Source of the DNA: Oscillospiraceae bacterium
Lineage (GTDB): Bacteria > Bacillota > Clostridia > Oscillospirales > Ruminococcaceae
DNA: 64,000 nucleotides
Direction of reading: 5' to 3'
NCBI GenBank assembly: GCA_017847885.1
Contig: JAGAUA010000038.1
Coordinates: 1 to 64,000, forward strand
Position numbers and translations under genes: made by a program. Under the pieces are notes generated by a model. That model worked only from the letters and a program-made list of their open reading frames with translations. It did no database searches and was not told the DNA's origin. The stretch's first letter is position 1, and each line of letters begins with the position of its first letter. This document shows, one piece after another, positions 40,960 through 49,653 of this stretch.

Positions 40960-41484
40960 ATGGTGCTGCTGGTTGTAGATACCCAAAAATTAATTACAAA
41001 TGAACAGTTATACAATTTTAATGTGTTCAAATCAAATGTAAAGCTGCTAATAGAAAAGGCTCGTGCAAACAGTGTTGAGGTAATATATGTTCGTCACGAC
41101 GATGGCGTCGGAGCGGATTTGACAAAGGGAACAGACGGCTTTGAAATTTTTGATGAGTTTAAGCCTGCCAAAAATGAAAGGATTTTTGACAAAACGGTCA
41201 ACAGCTCCTTTAAGGGTACGCAGCTGCTTGAATATCTTCATTCAAAAGCTGAAACGGAAGTTATTGTAGTCGGCTTGCAGACGGATTACTGCATTGATGC
41301 AACGGTAAAATGCGGATTTGAACACGGGTTCAGAATTATTGTGCCTGCCTATGCAAATACAACCTTTGACAATAAATTTATGAGTGCGGAGCAAAGTTAC
41401 CGTTATTACAATGAGTTTATGTGGAAGAACAGATATGCGGAATGTGTTTCGGTTGAGGAAGCTATTGAAATAATGGAGAAGTAA
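40960..41484 (+). CDS. Isochorismatase-family cysteine hydrolase
   Basis: 174 residues. Catalytic triad candidates: Asp7 (LLVVDTQK), a Lys in the ERIFDKTVNSSF region and Cys111 in QTDYCIDATVKCG. The family includes nicotinamidases and other amide hydrolases; the sequence does not decide which. It starts 12 bases after the radical SAM gene, with AGGAGG before the ATG, so cotranscription is likely. Confidence 0.9.
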   Translation: MVLLVVDTQKLITNEQLYNFNVFKSNVKLLIEKARANSVEVIYVRHDDGVGADLTKGTDGFEIFDEFKPAKNERIFDKTVNSSFKGTQLLEYLHSKAETEVIVVGLQTDYCIDATVKCGFEHGFRIIVPAYANTTFDNKFMSAEQSYRYYNEFMWKNRYAECVSVEEAIEIMEK

Positions 41485-41499
41485 TCACGGAGGAACACT

Positions 41500-41934
41500 A
41501 TGATTAGAGAAATCACAAACGCCGATTTTGACGGATTGATGACATTATATATGCAACTGCACGGCAACCCGTTTCCCGAAAAGGATGAAGCAATAACACA
41601 ATTGTGGAACAGAATTCTTGCTGACCCCGATCACCACATTATCGTTGCCGAGGAGGACGGCAATATAGTTTCTTCCTGCGTATGCGTCATTATTCCCAAC
41701 CTTACCCACAATCAGCAGCCCTACGCTTTTATCGAAAATGTTGTGACCGACGAAAATTACCGCAAAAGAGGTCTTGCAACGGCTTGCCTTAATTTTGCAA
41801 AAGAAATTGCACTGAAAGAGAATTGCTACAAGATGATGCTGCTAACAGGCTCAAAAAGCGAAAGCACACTGAAATTTTACGAGCGCGCAGGCTACAACCG
41901 AAAGGACAAGACCGCTTTTATTCAATGGATTTGA
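41500..41934 (+). CDS. GNAT-family N-acetyltransferase
   Basis: 144 residues. The acetyl-CoA loop is NYRKRGLATACLNFA and the last strand ends FYERAGYNRKDKTAF, both standard for GNAT. It transfers acetyl from acetyl-CoA to an amine; the acceptor is unknown. CGGAGG 8 bases before the ATG; 15 bases after the isochorismatase gene. Confidence 0.92.
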   Translation: MIREITNADFDGLMTLYMQLHGNPFPEKDEAITQLWNRILADPDHHIIVAEEDGNIVSSCVCVIIPNLTHNQQPYAFIENVVTDENYRKRGLATACLNFAKEIALKENCYKMMLLTGSKSESTLKFYERAGYNRKDKTAFIQWI

Positions 41935-41978
41935 CATAGTACACAAATTTTCACCGCTTTTCGGTACACATATTCTGC

Positions 41979-42007
41979 TTGACTTGCTTCGCTCAAAGGC
42001 GTAAAAT
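41979..42007 (+). promoter_or_regulatory. Promoter of the SulP transporter gene
   Basis: TTGACT (41979-41984), 17 bases, TAAAAT (42002-42007). Transcription would begin near 42014, which excludes the ATG at 42013 as start. Confidence 0.7.
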
Positions 42008-42063
42008 AAATAATGGCGTGTTTTCTTGCAAAATACGACAAAATAACAGAAAGAAGCAGGATT

Positions 42064-43698
42064 ATGTTAATTAAGGATTATGGTAGAATTGTAAAAAATG
42101 AATTCAAGGGGTACAATGCCAAGAAATTCAGTCAGGACTTGCTTGCGGGAATTACCGTTGCCGCCGTTGCTCTTCCGCTGGCTCTTGCTTTCGGTGTAAG
42201 CTCGGGTGCTACCGCTGCGGCAGGACTTATCACCGCAATTTTTGCAGGACTTATCATCGGCGGACTTTCGGGAGCTTCCTATCAGATAAGCGGTCCGACA
42301 GGCGCTATGACGGCAATACTTGTTTCCCTTGTTGCACAGTACGGTATTCAGGGCGTTTTTATCGCAAGCTTTATTGCAGGCGTACTTATGCTCCTTGCAG
42401 GCCTTTTTAAGCTGGGCGGACTGGTTTCATACCTGCCTATGCCTGTTATCACGGGCTTTACAAGCGGTATTGCGATCATTATCGCTCTCGGTCAGGTGAA
42501 CAACCTTACGGGACTTACCTCAGAGGGACTTACCACAATTGAAAAAATCGCAAGCTATTTCAGACTTGAGCAGCACCTTGACATCACAGGTCTTATTATC
42601 GGTGCCGCTGTTATCGTGTTTATGTTTGTATACCCCAAAAAGCTGGGTCAGTACTGCCCTGCTTCGCTGGTTGCTATTATCCTCGCAACTGCCGCAAACA
42701 TGATATTCAAATTTGACGTTGCCGTTGTAGGCGCAATTCCTAAGTCGGTTTTCCTGGACGACAGACTTGACTTTGCTGCTTTTGCAGATTTTGACACGGT
42801 CAAGGGACTTATTGCTCCTGCCGTTTCAATTGCTGCACTTGGACTTATCGAATCCCTGCTTTGCGGCGCTTCCGCAGGACGCATGAAAAACGAAAAGCTC
42901 AACGCCGATGTTGAGCTGGTCGCTCAAGGCGTGGGCAACATGATTCTGCCAATGTTCGGCGGCGTACCCGCAACAGCTGCAATTGCCCGTACAAGCGTTG
43001 CAATCAAATCGGGCGGTCAGACAAGACTTACTTCCGTTATCCATGCGGTAGTTCTTCTCCTTTCAATGTTCATTCTTGGCGATGTAATGTCATGTATCCC
43101 CCTTTCCGCTCTTGCAGGCGTGCTTATCGTTACGGCATGGCGCATGAACGAGTGGAGCGCTATAAAGTCCATTTTCGGCAAGAAAATCAAGACAGCAATT
43201 TCCCAGTTCCTTATAACTATGATTGCAACGGTTATTTTCGACCTTACGGCTGCAATTCTTATCGGCGTTGCATTTTCTATCATCATGTTTGTTGTCAAGG
43301 TTTCGGATATGCAGGTCACCGTTGCGGAGATAGATACCGACAAGCTTGACGAGGACAAGGTCATACCCGAAAAGCTGAAATACACCTGCGTGGTTTATAT
43401 TTCGGGTCCTCTTTATTTCGGCACCTGCAACAAGCTTGAGGAAAAGATATCCGCGCTGGGCGAAAACTACAACGTTATCTTCTCAATGCGCGGCGTAACG
43501 GTTGCGGATATTTCGGGCATCGAGGCTCTCCACGAATACTGTGAACGGCTTATTTCAAAGGGCATCATGGTATACTTCTCCTGCGTTCAGCCCCCTGTTA
43601 TGGAGATGATAGAGCGCTGCGGCCTGAAAGAACGCTTTAAAGACGATATGTTCTTCTGGAGCACAGACAAGGTTTTCGAGCATATTTCACAGCTTTAA
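42064..43698 (+). CDS. SulP-family anion transporter with STAS domain
   Basis: 544 residues. Some 10-14 membrane segments (DLLAGITVAAVALPLALAFG, GASYQISGPTGAMTAILVSL, AATAAIARTSVAIKSGGQTR) and a C-terminal STAS domain (about 430-544, with RGVTVADISGIEALHEYCER). SulP proteins carry sulfate, bicarbonate or organic anions; the substrate is not decidable. The ATG at 42064 is used because the promoter excludes the ATG at 42013. Followed by a strong bidirectional terminator. Confidence 0.93.
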   Translation: MLIKDYGRIVKNEFKGYNAKKFSQDLLAGITVAAVALPLALAFGVSSGATAAAGLITAIFAGLIIGGLSGASYQISGPTGAMTAILVSLVAQYGIQGVFIASFIAGVLMLLAGLFKLGGLVSYLPMPVITGFTSGIAIIIALGQVNNLTGLTSEGLTTIEKIASYFRLEQHLDITGLIIGAAVIVFMFVYPKKLGQYCPASLVAIILATAANMIFKFDVAVVGAIPKSVFLDDRLDFAAFADFDTVKGLIAPAVSIAALGLIESLLCGASAGRMKNEKLNADVELVAQGVGNMILPMFGGVPATAAIARTSVAIKSGGQTRLTSVIHAVVLLLSMFILGDVMSCIPLSALAGVLIVTAWRMNEWSAIKSIFGKKIKTAISQFLITMIATVIFDLTAAILIGVAFSIIMFVVKVSDMQVTVAEIDTDKLDEDKVIPEKLKYTCVVYISGPLYFGTCNKLEEKISALGENYNVIFSMRGVTVADISGIEALHEYCERLISKGIMVYFSCVQPPVMEMIERCGLKERFKDDMFFWSTDKVFEHISQL

Positions 43699-43704
43699 AA
43701 AAAG

Positions 43705-43746
43705 AACGGATACTGAAGGAAGCTTCCTTACAGTATCCGTTTTTTT
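43705..43746. terminator. Bidirectional terminator, SulP and GT2 genes
   Basis: AACGGATACTG and CAGTATCCGTT pair perfectly, with an inner AAGGAAGCTTCCTT stem; T runs lie on both sides. Confidence 0.9.
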
Positions 43747-44671
43747 AACCGTTTATAGCCTGAATGATAGTTCCGATAATTCCCTTTTTGCAGTATCCCA
43801 TGCAAATTATAGTAATAACGCGCTTGAACTTGCTTGCCGTGGAAAGAGAGCTGTATTCAGCCGCCATTTTCATCTTTTCGCCGTTCAGTATTCCTGCGCT
43901 GCATTTTTGCAGGTCCTGCGCCTGATAATAGCTTTTCTGGATCTCAAAGCGGCTCATACGGCGGTTTTTGAGGTTTTTCAGGATATCGAAGCCTCTGCCG
44001 CTGACTATTCCGGAAGTATTGCCCTCGTGCCGTCTGTACTGAACAAGGGGCTCTTTGATGTATCCAATCTTGCCCACCGCGACCGCATGAATTGCCATCC
44101 ACCAGTCATGGCTTACTGCATTTTCGGGAATATTTCTGCAAAGCATAAGCAGCGACATATTGAACATACATGAAACGCCGACAATGCTGTTCTCGCAAAG
44201 CTCGCTTTTGAGCGAAGTGTTCTCGGGATTGATATTGACATATTTTACGTATGATTTTTCTATAACGTTCAGGTTTTCGTCAACAATTTCCATGTCGCTG
44301 TGAACAAGCACCGGAGTTCTTGCGCCTGTCATTGCTTCGCACTGCTTCATCATAGTAAGCTGCTTTGAAAGCTTGTTAGGCTTCCACACGTCGTCCTGAC
44401 AGCAAAGGCAATAGTAACAATCCGGCTGGGCATTTGCAAGAAGCTGCGCAAAATTGCTCTTCTGGGAATTATACTCGGTTTCCGTTTCAAGCAAACGTAT
44501 CTTCTTTGGATTTTTTTCTATGTATTCCTCGATTATGTCAAGAGTGCCGTCCTTTGAACCGTCGTCACGGACAGTAATTACAAAATCCTGATAGTCCTGT
44601 GCAAGAATTGAGTCAAGCTGCTGTCTGAGATATTTTTCTCCGTTATATGTTGCAAGAAGAATTTCAATCAT
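43745..44671 (-). CDS. Glycosyltransferase family 2, rhamnosyltransferase-like
   Basis: 308 residues. MIEILLATYNGEKYLRQQLD, then ITVRDDGSKDGT and QDDVWKPNKLSKQL give the nucleotide-sugar and DxD-type metal motifs; HDWWMAIHAVAVGKIGYIKE and QYRRHEGNTSG are frequent in rhamnosyl and wall-polysaccharide transferases. A cytosolic enzyme, probably working on surface polysaccharide, although no other such genes are adjacent. Single gene with its own promoter at 44710-44739. Confidence 0.9.
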   Translation of the reverse strand: MIEILLATYNGEKYLRQQLDSILAQDYQDFVITVRDDGSKDGTLDIIEEYIEKNPKKIRLLETETEYNSQKSNFAQLLANAQPDCYYCLCCQDDVWKPNKLSKQLTMMKQCEAMTGARTPVLVHSDMEIVDENLNVIEKSYVKYVNINPENTSLKSELCENSIVGVSCMFNMSLLMLCRNIPENAVSHDWWMAIHAVAVGKIGYIKEPLVQYRRHEGNTSGIVSGRGFDILKNLKNRRMSRFEIQKSYYQAQDLQKCSAGILNGEKMKMAAEYSSLSTASKFKRVITIICMGYCKKGIIGTIIQAING

Positions 44672-44709
44672 TAAAAAGAACCTGCCTTTTATATAAATTG
44701 TATATTATT

Positions 44710-44739
44710 ATTATATCACCAATCGCAGTCCAAAATCAA
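44710..44739 (-). promoter_or_regulatory. Promoter of the GT2 gene
   Basis: Minus strand TTGATT (44734-44739), 18 bases, TATAAT (44710-44715). Confidence 0.65.
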
Positions 44740-44758
44740 TAGTATTTTCAAAAAATCA

Positions 44759-44787
44759 TTGCAATTTAAAAATAATTGTGGTAAAAT
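44759..44787 (+). promoter_or_regulatory. Promoter of apgM
   Basis: TTGCAA (44759-44764), 17 bases, TAAAAT (44782-44787); divergent from the GT2 promoter. Confidence 0.65.
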
Positions 44788-44823
44788 TATTAAAGTTAAT
44801 CATTTTATAAAGGAAGTAATTTT

Positions 44824-46038
44824 ATGAAGTATGTTGTTTTACTTTGCGACGGTATGGCGGACTATCCCTTGGAAGAGCTTGATGGCGGTACTCCCATGAG
44901 CAGGTCCGTTACGCCCAATATGGACGCTCTTGCAAAGGATTCCGTTATCGGTCTTGTAAAAACGGTTGCCGACGGTTTAAAGCCCGGCTCGGACGTTGCA
45001 AATCTCTCCGTTTTGGGCTATGACCCGTCCGTTTGCTATACGGGACGTTCCCCCCTTGAAGCAGGCTCTATCGGCATAGATATGCTTGCAGATGATGTTT
45101 CTTTCCGCTGCAATCTTGTTACGGTCTCCGATGAACCCAACTTTGAGGACAAAACCCTCGTTGACTACTGTGCGGACGATATATCCACCGAAGAAGCAAA
45201 GGAACTTGTTACATATCTTGCGTCACACTTCGACAACGACGAATTCAAGCTTTACAGCGGCGTAAGCTACCGCCACTGCCTTATCTGGCACGGCGGAACA
45301 CTTGACCTCGGCACCCTTACCCCTCCACATGACATCACGGGCAGAAAGGTCAAGGAATATATCCCCAACCACCCCAACGCGGCAAAGCTTTTTGATATGA
45401 TGAAAAAAAGCTGCGATTTGCTGAAAGACCACCCCGTCAACAAAGCAAGAGTGGCTCGCGGACTCCGTCCCGCAAACTCGATATGGCTTTGGGGCGAAGG
45501 CAGAAGGGCAAACCTTGAGAATTTCTACGACTCCCACAAGCTTAAAGCGTCCATGATATCTGCGGTAGACCTGCTTAAAGGTATCGGTAAATTTGCAGGA
45601 ATGAACGTTGTTAACGTTGAGGGCGCTACCGGTTACATCGACACCAACTTCAAGGGCAAGGCTGAGGCAGCATTAAAAGAGCTTGCAAGCGGTCAGGATT
45701 TTGTGTATATTCATGTTGAAGCGCCCGACGAGTGCGGTCACAGGCATGAAATCGACAACAAGGTGAAATCTCTGGAAATCATAGACAAGGAAATTTTGGG
45801 CACGATGCTTCCCGAGCTTAACAAATACGATGATTTCAAGCTTATGATACTTCCCGACCACCCCACTCCCCTTTCTCTCAAGACCCACACAAACGACGCC
45901 GTTCCTTTCCTTATTTACACCAAGAGCGTCAAGTGCGAAGGAAAGCCTGTTTTTACCGAAAAGACTGCTGCCGAGACAGGTTTGTTCATCGAAAAGGGAC
46001 CCTCAATTATGAATTATTTTATTGATCTTCACAAGTAA
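44824..46038 (+). CDS. apgM: Cofactor-independent phosphoglycerate mutase, archaeal-type (ApgM)
   Basis: 404 residues, alkaline-phosphatase fold. Metal Asp9 (LLCDGMAD), phospho-acceptor Ser62 (SDVANLSVLGYDP), HVEAPDECGHRHE, and LPDHPTPLSLKTHTND near the C-terminus. It interconverts 3- and 2-phosphoglycerate in glycolysis. This branch is found in archaea and many Clostridia; the equally possible phosphonopyruvate-related function is less likely without phosphonate genes nearby. AAGGAAG before the ATG; followed by two terminators. Confidence 0.92.
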   Translation: MKYVVLLCDGMADYPLEELDGGTPMSRSVTPNMDALAKDSVIGLVKTVADGLKPGSDVANLSVLGYDPSVCYTGRSPLEAGSIGIDMLADDVSFRCNLVTVSDEPNFEDKTLVDYCADDISTEEAKELVTYLASHFDNDEFKLYSGVSYRHCLIWHGGTLDLGTLTPPHDITGRKVKEYIPNHPNAAKLFDMMKKSCDLLKDHPVNKARVARGLRPANSIWLWGEGRRANLENFYDSHKLKASMISAVDLLKGIGKFAGMNVVNVEGATGYIDTNFKGKAEAALKELASGQDFVYIHVEAPDECGHRHEIDNKVKSLEIIDKEILGTMLPELNKYDDFKLMILPDHPTPLSLKTHTNDAVPFLIYTKSVKCEGKPVFTEKTAAETGLFIEKGPSIMNYFIDLHK

Positions 46039-46046
46039 TACAAACA

Positions 46047-46070
46047 AAACCGCAGTTTTTACTGCGGTTT
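46047..46070 (+). terminator. Terminator of apgM
   Basis: AAACCGCAGT-tttt-ACTGCGGTTT, then AATTTTT. Confidence 0.85.
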
Positions 46071-46085
46071 AATTTTTCATATAAC

Positions 46086-46118
46086 GCAAAAAACCGCAGT
46101 ACAAACTGCGGTTTTTTT
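46086..46118 (-). terminator. Terminator of rplU-rpmA
   Basis: AAAAAACCGCAGT-acaa-ACTGCGGTTTTTT: a perfect stem with T runs on both strands. The same ACCGCAGT stem is used by the apgM terminator 16 bases away. Confidence 0.88.
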
Positions 46119-46130
46119 ATAGCTGTTCAA

Positions 46131-46385
46131 TTAGTCAGCGTATACGCTAACCTTTTTACGGTCACGGCCTACGCGCTCAAACTTAACCTTTCCGCTGATC
46201 ATAGCAAAAAGTGTATCGTCGGAACCCTTGCCTACACCCTCACCGGGATGAATGTGTGTACCTCTCTGGCGAACGATAATGTTGCCTGCAAGTACGTGCT
46301 GACCGTCGGCTTTCTTCACACCAAGACGTTTCGATTCGGAATCACGACCGTTTTTGGTGGAGCCCATACCTTTTTTATGTGCCAT
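46131..46385 (-). CDS. rpmA: 50S ribosomal protein L27, no N-terminal extension
   Basis: 84 residues, [20 protein letters not shown] onwards, with [16 protein letters not shown]. In many Firmicutes L27 starts with an extra 9-12 residues (ending FF or LF before AHKKG) that the protease Prp removes. Here the frame begins directly at MAHKKG, as in Proteobacteria, and no prp gene lies between rplU and rpmA (41 bases only). It stabilises tRNA ends at the peptidyl-transferase centre. Confidence 0.97.
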   Translation of the reverse strand: MAHKKGMGSTKNGRDSESKRLGVKKADGQHVLAGNIIVRQRGTHIHPGEGVGKGSDDTLFAMISGKVKFERVGRDRKKVSVYAD

Positions 46386-46426
46386 TCAATTACACCTCCA
46401 GTAACGGAAAAATCATGCTAACTAAC

Positions 46427-46741
46427 TTATGCCTTGATAGCGTCGATACGAACCTTAGTATAAGGCTGTCTGTGACCCTGCTTCTTATGAGAAGAACCCT
46501 TCTTGGGCTTGTAGGTGAAAACAGTGATCTTCTTAGCCTTACCGTTCTTAAGAACCTTAGCTTCAACTGCTGCACCACCAACATAAGGAGCTCCGACATC
46601 AAGACCGCTGTCCTTACCGACAGCAATAACCTTGTCGAAAGTTACAGTATCATCGGAGTTAACATCAAGCTTCTCGATAAAAATCTCGTCGCCTTCCTTG
46701 ACCTGATACTGCTTTCCGCCTGTTTCAATAATTGCGTACAT
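46427..46741 (-). CDS. rplU: 50S ribosomal protein L21
   Basis: 104 residues from [20 protein letters not shown], the standard start, to KVRIDAIKA; the basic stretch [18 protein letters not shown] contacts 23S rRNA. The ATG 46741 is used; the longer frame to 46819 is leader sequence. It is first in a two-gene unit with rpmA. Its 5' leader (46745-46825) is folded and probably carries the L21 autoregulatory element. Confidence 0.97.
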   Translation of the reverse strand: MYAIIETGGKQYQVKEGDEIFIEKLDVNSDDTVTFDKVIAVGKDSGLDVGAPYVGGAAVEAKVLKNGKAKKITVFTYKPKKGSSHKKQGHRQPYTKVRIDAIKA

Positions 46742-46744
46742 CTT

Positions 46745-46825
46745 TTCGGCACCTGCCTTTTCCATAAAACTCGCTGTAGATGGGCGATGCGCAAGCATAC
46801 TTAACAGAGCCCAAAACATGCGGCT
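46745..46825 (-). ncRNA. Probable L21 leader RNA
   Basis: About 80 bases between the promoter and rplU that can form AAGCC...GGGCT and CTTGC...GCGAG stems and end AGGTGCCGAAAAGATG. Position and size fit the ribosomal protein L21 leader of Firmicutes; the exact consensus could not be checked. Confidence 0.5.
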
Positions 46826-46830
46826 TAATT

Positions 46831-46859
46831 ATTATAGCACATACCAAATCAAATGTCAA
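46831..46859 (-). promoter_or_regulatory. Promoter of rplU-rpmA
   Basis: Minus strand TTGACA (46854-46859), 17 bases, TATAAT (46831-46836): perfect consensus. Confidence 0.88.
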
Positions 46860-46865
46860 GCATTT

Positions 46866-48098
46866 TTATTCAATTTCTTCATTTGCACTTGTAAGACCGT
46901 TCCAAATGCTGTTTACGCTCTCAACACATTCGAAATACTTCTGAGCGATCATGGTCTGGGGTATTCCCAGTTCAGCCGCACATGATGACATTGTTTTCCA
47001 ATCCGCCTTTTCATAGGAAAGGATAAGCTTATACAGCAGACCTGTTCTTCCCTCCTGCTTCAAAAGCGCGTCCTTTATCTCATCGCATATCGGAAGCTGC
47101 TCCAGCACCTCTTCAAGGGGCATCTGCATAAGCTTGCCAAGCGTTGAGAACATACCCATCAGATAAGCCTCGGAACGGGATATCGGCATATTGACAGCAT
47201 TTTCGATAAGCGCGCTTGCAAAGGTTGCGCGGAGGAATGATATCTTTATAAGCTCGTCGGGCATAGAGCCGTCGTCCTGCTTGAAGCTGAGGAGGTATAT
47301 CCACTGTTTAAGCTGTCCGAGACCGAGAATGACCAGCGCCTGCTTAACGGAACGGGCTCTGTTTCTCAAAGCAAAGTATGCCGAATTGACCAGTCGCAGA
47401 AGCGAGAACGTAAGGGAAACGTCACGGGAAATTATCGACTCTATCTCGTCAATATCGGGTTCGTCCTTTGTAACAGCTACCATGAGCAGGAAGAAGTTAC
47501 TCTGGAGATAATTGACCTTTTTAATTGTTGTAGGCATTTTTTCCGAAACAAAGGAGCCTTGGAAGTATGTACAGCCGTAAGCCTTTGCCCTATCGTATGC
47601 CTCTTGAGTTTCCACATTATAGGCGATGACCTTTTTGCCGAAGGATTTGCCTATATTTACAATATTTTCGACTGAGGGGTTATCCACAGCGAAATTTACC
47701 TTGATGTAATCCACAATATCAAGCACGCCGAAAAATCTCGGTGCAAACTCAAAATCCACAACCGCGATCTTGTAGCCGTCCTGCTTATATTTGGTAATCA
47801 AATTTTGAGCAATGGGGTTTGTAATAAGCGAATCCTCGATTTGAATGACCAGCTTGTTGGTCTGGAACATTTTAGGAATATTCTTTTCAAGCAAATTTGA
47901 AGTAAATGTCAGAAAAGCGGTTTTTCCGTCCAAAAATTTCTCGCTGTCCATTGAAGACAAAAAATTTTCGATAGCGTTTGCAGCCGTTGTGTCATCGGTA
48001 TAACCCGTCTGAAACTGATTGTCGGTATAAAGGATCTCATATCCAAGGCTTTCCTGCTTGTCATTTACGAGAGCTTGGCGAACTATGTAAGAATCCAT
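46866..48098 (-). CDS. EAL-HDOD protein (YuxH family), degenerate EAL
   Basis: 410 residues. Residues 1-200 have the EAL fold in reduced form: the EAL signature reads EIL (SLGYEILYTDN), and KLVIQIEDS, KIAVVDFEF and VDYIKVNFAV mark the strands, but most catalytic acids are missing, so c-di-GMP hydrolysis is doubtful. Residues 200-400 are an HDOD domain (RDVSLTFSLLRLVNSAYFAL, KQALVILGLGQLKQWIYLLS). Such proteins are signalling scaffolds. Promoter at 48148-48176; strong AGGAGG site. A c-di-GMP riboswitch occurs 15 kb away, so the cell does use this messenger. Confidence 0.85.
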   Translation of the reverse strand: MDSYIVRQALVNDKQESLGYEILYTDNQFQTGYTDDTTAANAIENFLSSMDSEKFLDGKTAFLTFTSNLLEKNIPKMFQTNKLVIQIEDSLITNPIAQNLITKYKQDGYKIAVVDFEFAPRFFGVLDIVDYIKVNFAVDNPSVENIVNIGKSFGKKVIAYNVETQEAYDRAKAYGCTYFQGSFVSEKMPTTIKKVNYLQSNFFLLMVAVTKDEPDIDEIESIISRDVSLTFSLLRLVNSAYFALRNRARSVKQALVILGLGQLKQWIYLLSFKQDDGSMPDELIKISFLRATFASALIENAVNMPISRSEAYLMGMFSTLGKLMQMPLEEVLEQLPICDEIKDALLKQEGRTGLLYKLILSYEKADWKTMSSCAAELGIPQTMIAQKYFECVESVNSIWNGLTSANEEIE

Positions 48099-48147
48099 AT
48101 ACACACCTCCTCATATTAATTACCATACGTCGGGTGACATTAATATT

Positions 48148-48176
48148 ATTATACAATAATAATTATCCGTTTTCAA
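48148..48176 (-). promoter_or_regulatory. Promoter of the EAL-HDOD gene
   Basis: Minus strand TTGAAA (48171-48176), 17 bases, TATAAT (48148-48153). Confidence 0.7.
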
Positions 48177-48192
48177 TAGATTTTGTAAAATT

Positions 48193-48828
48193 TCACATCA
48201 TTTCCGAAAAATTCATAATAAACTTATCCGCAGCAGATCTTATAGTAACGATATCCTCGGAGGAATATCTGTCATACACCCCTACTGTCTGCATTCCGGC
48301 ATTTTTCGCGCTTATTATCCCTTTAAGCACATCCTCAAACACAACGCAGTTTTCGGGAGCCGCACCCAGCTTTGAAGCGGCATACAAATATATGTCGGGG
48401 TGATCCTTGCTTTTTCCCACATCATCGGTGGTACAGAACGCGTCAAAGTATCCGTAAATGTGGTTATTCCTCAGAACAGGCTCATAAAGCGCTTTTGGGG
48501 AAGCTGTCGCAAGTGCAATTTTTACACCCTTTCCGCGCAAGATATCCAGATATTCCCGAACGTAGTCCTTTACAAAGATGTTATAGCGGTACTCGTTTGC
48601 CGCAAGCTTATTGCTTTCCTCGATAAGCTCTTCCGTGGATTCCTTTACCCCAAGCTTATGCATTTCCTCCGCCGCTTCCTCGTAAGTCATGGCTGCAAGG
48701 CTGTGTATCGTTTTGTCGGTGCAGCGTATCCCTCTTTTTTGAAGAATGATACGGTTTATCTTCTCCCACACGGAATTGGAGTCAACTAAAGTTCCGTCCA
48801 AATCAAAAATTGCAGCTGTAAAATCCAT
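48193..48828 (-). CDS. HAD-superfamily hydrolase, beta-phosphoglucomutase-like
   Basis: 211 residues. Motif I FDLDGTLVDSN (nucleophile D9, acid D11), motif II LATASPKALY, motif III/IV KSKDHPDIYLYAASKLG and VFEDVLKGI. The helical cap at residues 20-85 fits subfamily I phosphatases or phosphomutases of the PGMB/YhcW kind acting on sugar phosphates. It starts 9 bases after the transglutaminase-like gene stop and ends the long minus-strand operon. Confidence 0.9.
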   Translation of the reverse strand: MDFTAAIFDLDGTLVDSNSVWEKINRIILQKRGIRCTDKTIHSLAAMTYEEAAEEMHKLGVKESTEELIEESNKLAANEYRYNIFVKDYVREYLDILRGKGVKIALATASPKALYEPVLRNNHIYGYFDAFCTTDDVGKSKDHPDIYLYAASKLGAAPENCVVFEDVLKGIISAKNAGMQTVGVYDRYSSEDIVTIRSAADKFIMNFSEMM

Positions 48829-48837
48829 GTCAACACC

Positions 48838-49629
48838 TCATTTCAGTGCATTTATTGCAGATTTGAAATCTCTGTGATCCACCAGATCTATTCGATGCTC
48901 ATGGCTCATTTCCTCAAATGTCATATCAAAATAATTTTCATTAATTAAGTCAACGTGAGAATATCCATTTTCATAATACGCATTGCCCGACATCCACGTT
49001 GTGTCAACGTAAACCCACTTTCCGTCTGCCATAACGGCATTCCACTCATGATTTATCGGCGCTGTCATAAGATATTCTGCCGAATCCGAAACTATGTATG
49101 TTCCTCCGCGCATATTCACACAGTACAGGTCCTGCATATTGCAAAGGGCGGAAAACATATTTGAATAACCTGCGCAGGTCGTGGCTTTAAGCTCAAGCAC
49201 GGTCTCAAGACTTATGGTATCGGGATTTACCTCGCTTTCGGAAGCGACAAAATTATAGTATATATTGTCGGCGACCCAATAAGCGATTCTCTTAACCTTT
49301 TCATAATCATTTTCCGCGCCGTCGCATATCGTATCCGACAGCTCTTTAAGCTGCGCCAAAATTTGGGTATCCAGCTCCAGATCGTCTTTTGTGGATATAT
49401 ATGCCACACAGAATTTATCGCCGTAATCAGCTGCATTTTCAAACTTTTTACGGTTATTTTCGATAACCTGCGAATATATCACATCAAGCTCCGATTTTGG
49501 CAGAGAAGTTTCATAATCCGTGTCAATAAACACATTAAACCTAAGCAAAACGCTTACCGCCAAAACCAATACCACAGGTATTATTAATATTTTTAGAATT
49601 TTGGAATTAAAACGCCTTTTGCTTTCCAT
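48838..49629 (-). CDS. Membrane-anchored transglutaminase-like protein
   Basis: 263 residues. One membrane anchor near the N-terminus (ILKILIIPVVLVLAVSVLLR), then an extracellular transglutaminase core with Cys152 (LKATTCAGYSN), His in INHEWNAV and Asp in VYVDTTWM. It resembles secreted cysteine peptidases such as the CYK3/transglutaminase group acting on wall-linked substrates; the target is unknown. The start is ATG 49629 (a GTG at 49647 also fits the frame). It is distinct from the cytosolic transglutaminase-like gene at 5970-6746. Confidence 0.82.
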   Translation of the reverse strand: MESKRRFNSKILKILIIPVVLVLAVSVLLRFNVFIDTDYETSLPKSELDVIYSQVIENNRKKFENAADYGDKFCVAYISTKDDLELDTQILAQLKELSDTICDGAENDYEKVKRIAYWVADNIYYNFVASESEVNPDTISLETVLELKATTCAGYSNMFSALCNMQDLYCVNMRGGTYIVSDSAEYLMTAPINHEWNAVMADGKWVYVDTTWMSGNAYYENGYSHVDLINENYFDMTFEEMSHEHRIDLVDHRDFKSAINALK

Positions 49630-49653
49630 AAATATGCTCACGCTCACTATGTC

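Noticed and set aside
42013-42063. Upstream ATG for the SulP gene
   Set aside because: It lies at the predicted transcription start and has no ribosome site; the ATG at 42064 is better.
46742-46819. 26-residue N-terminal extension of L21
   Set aside because: L21 begins at MYAIIETGG in the family; the extra bases are the folded leader.
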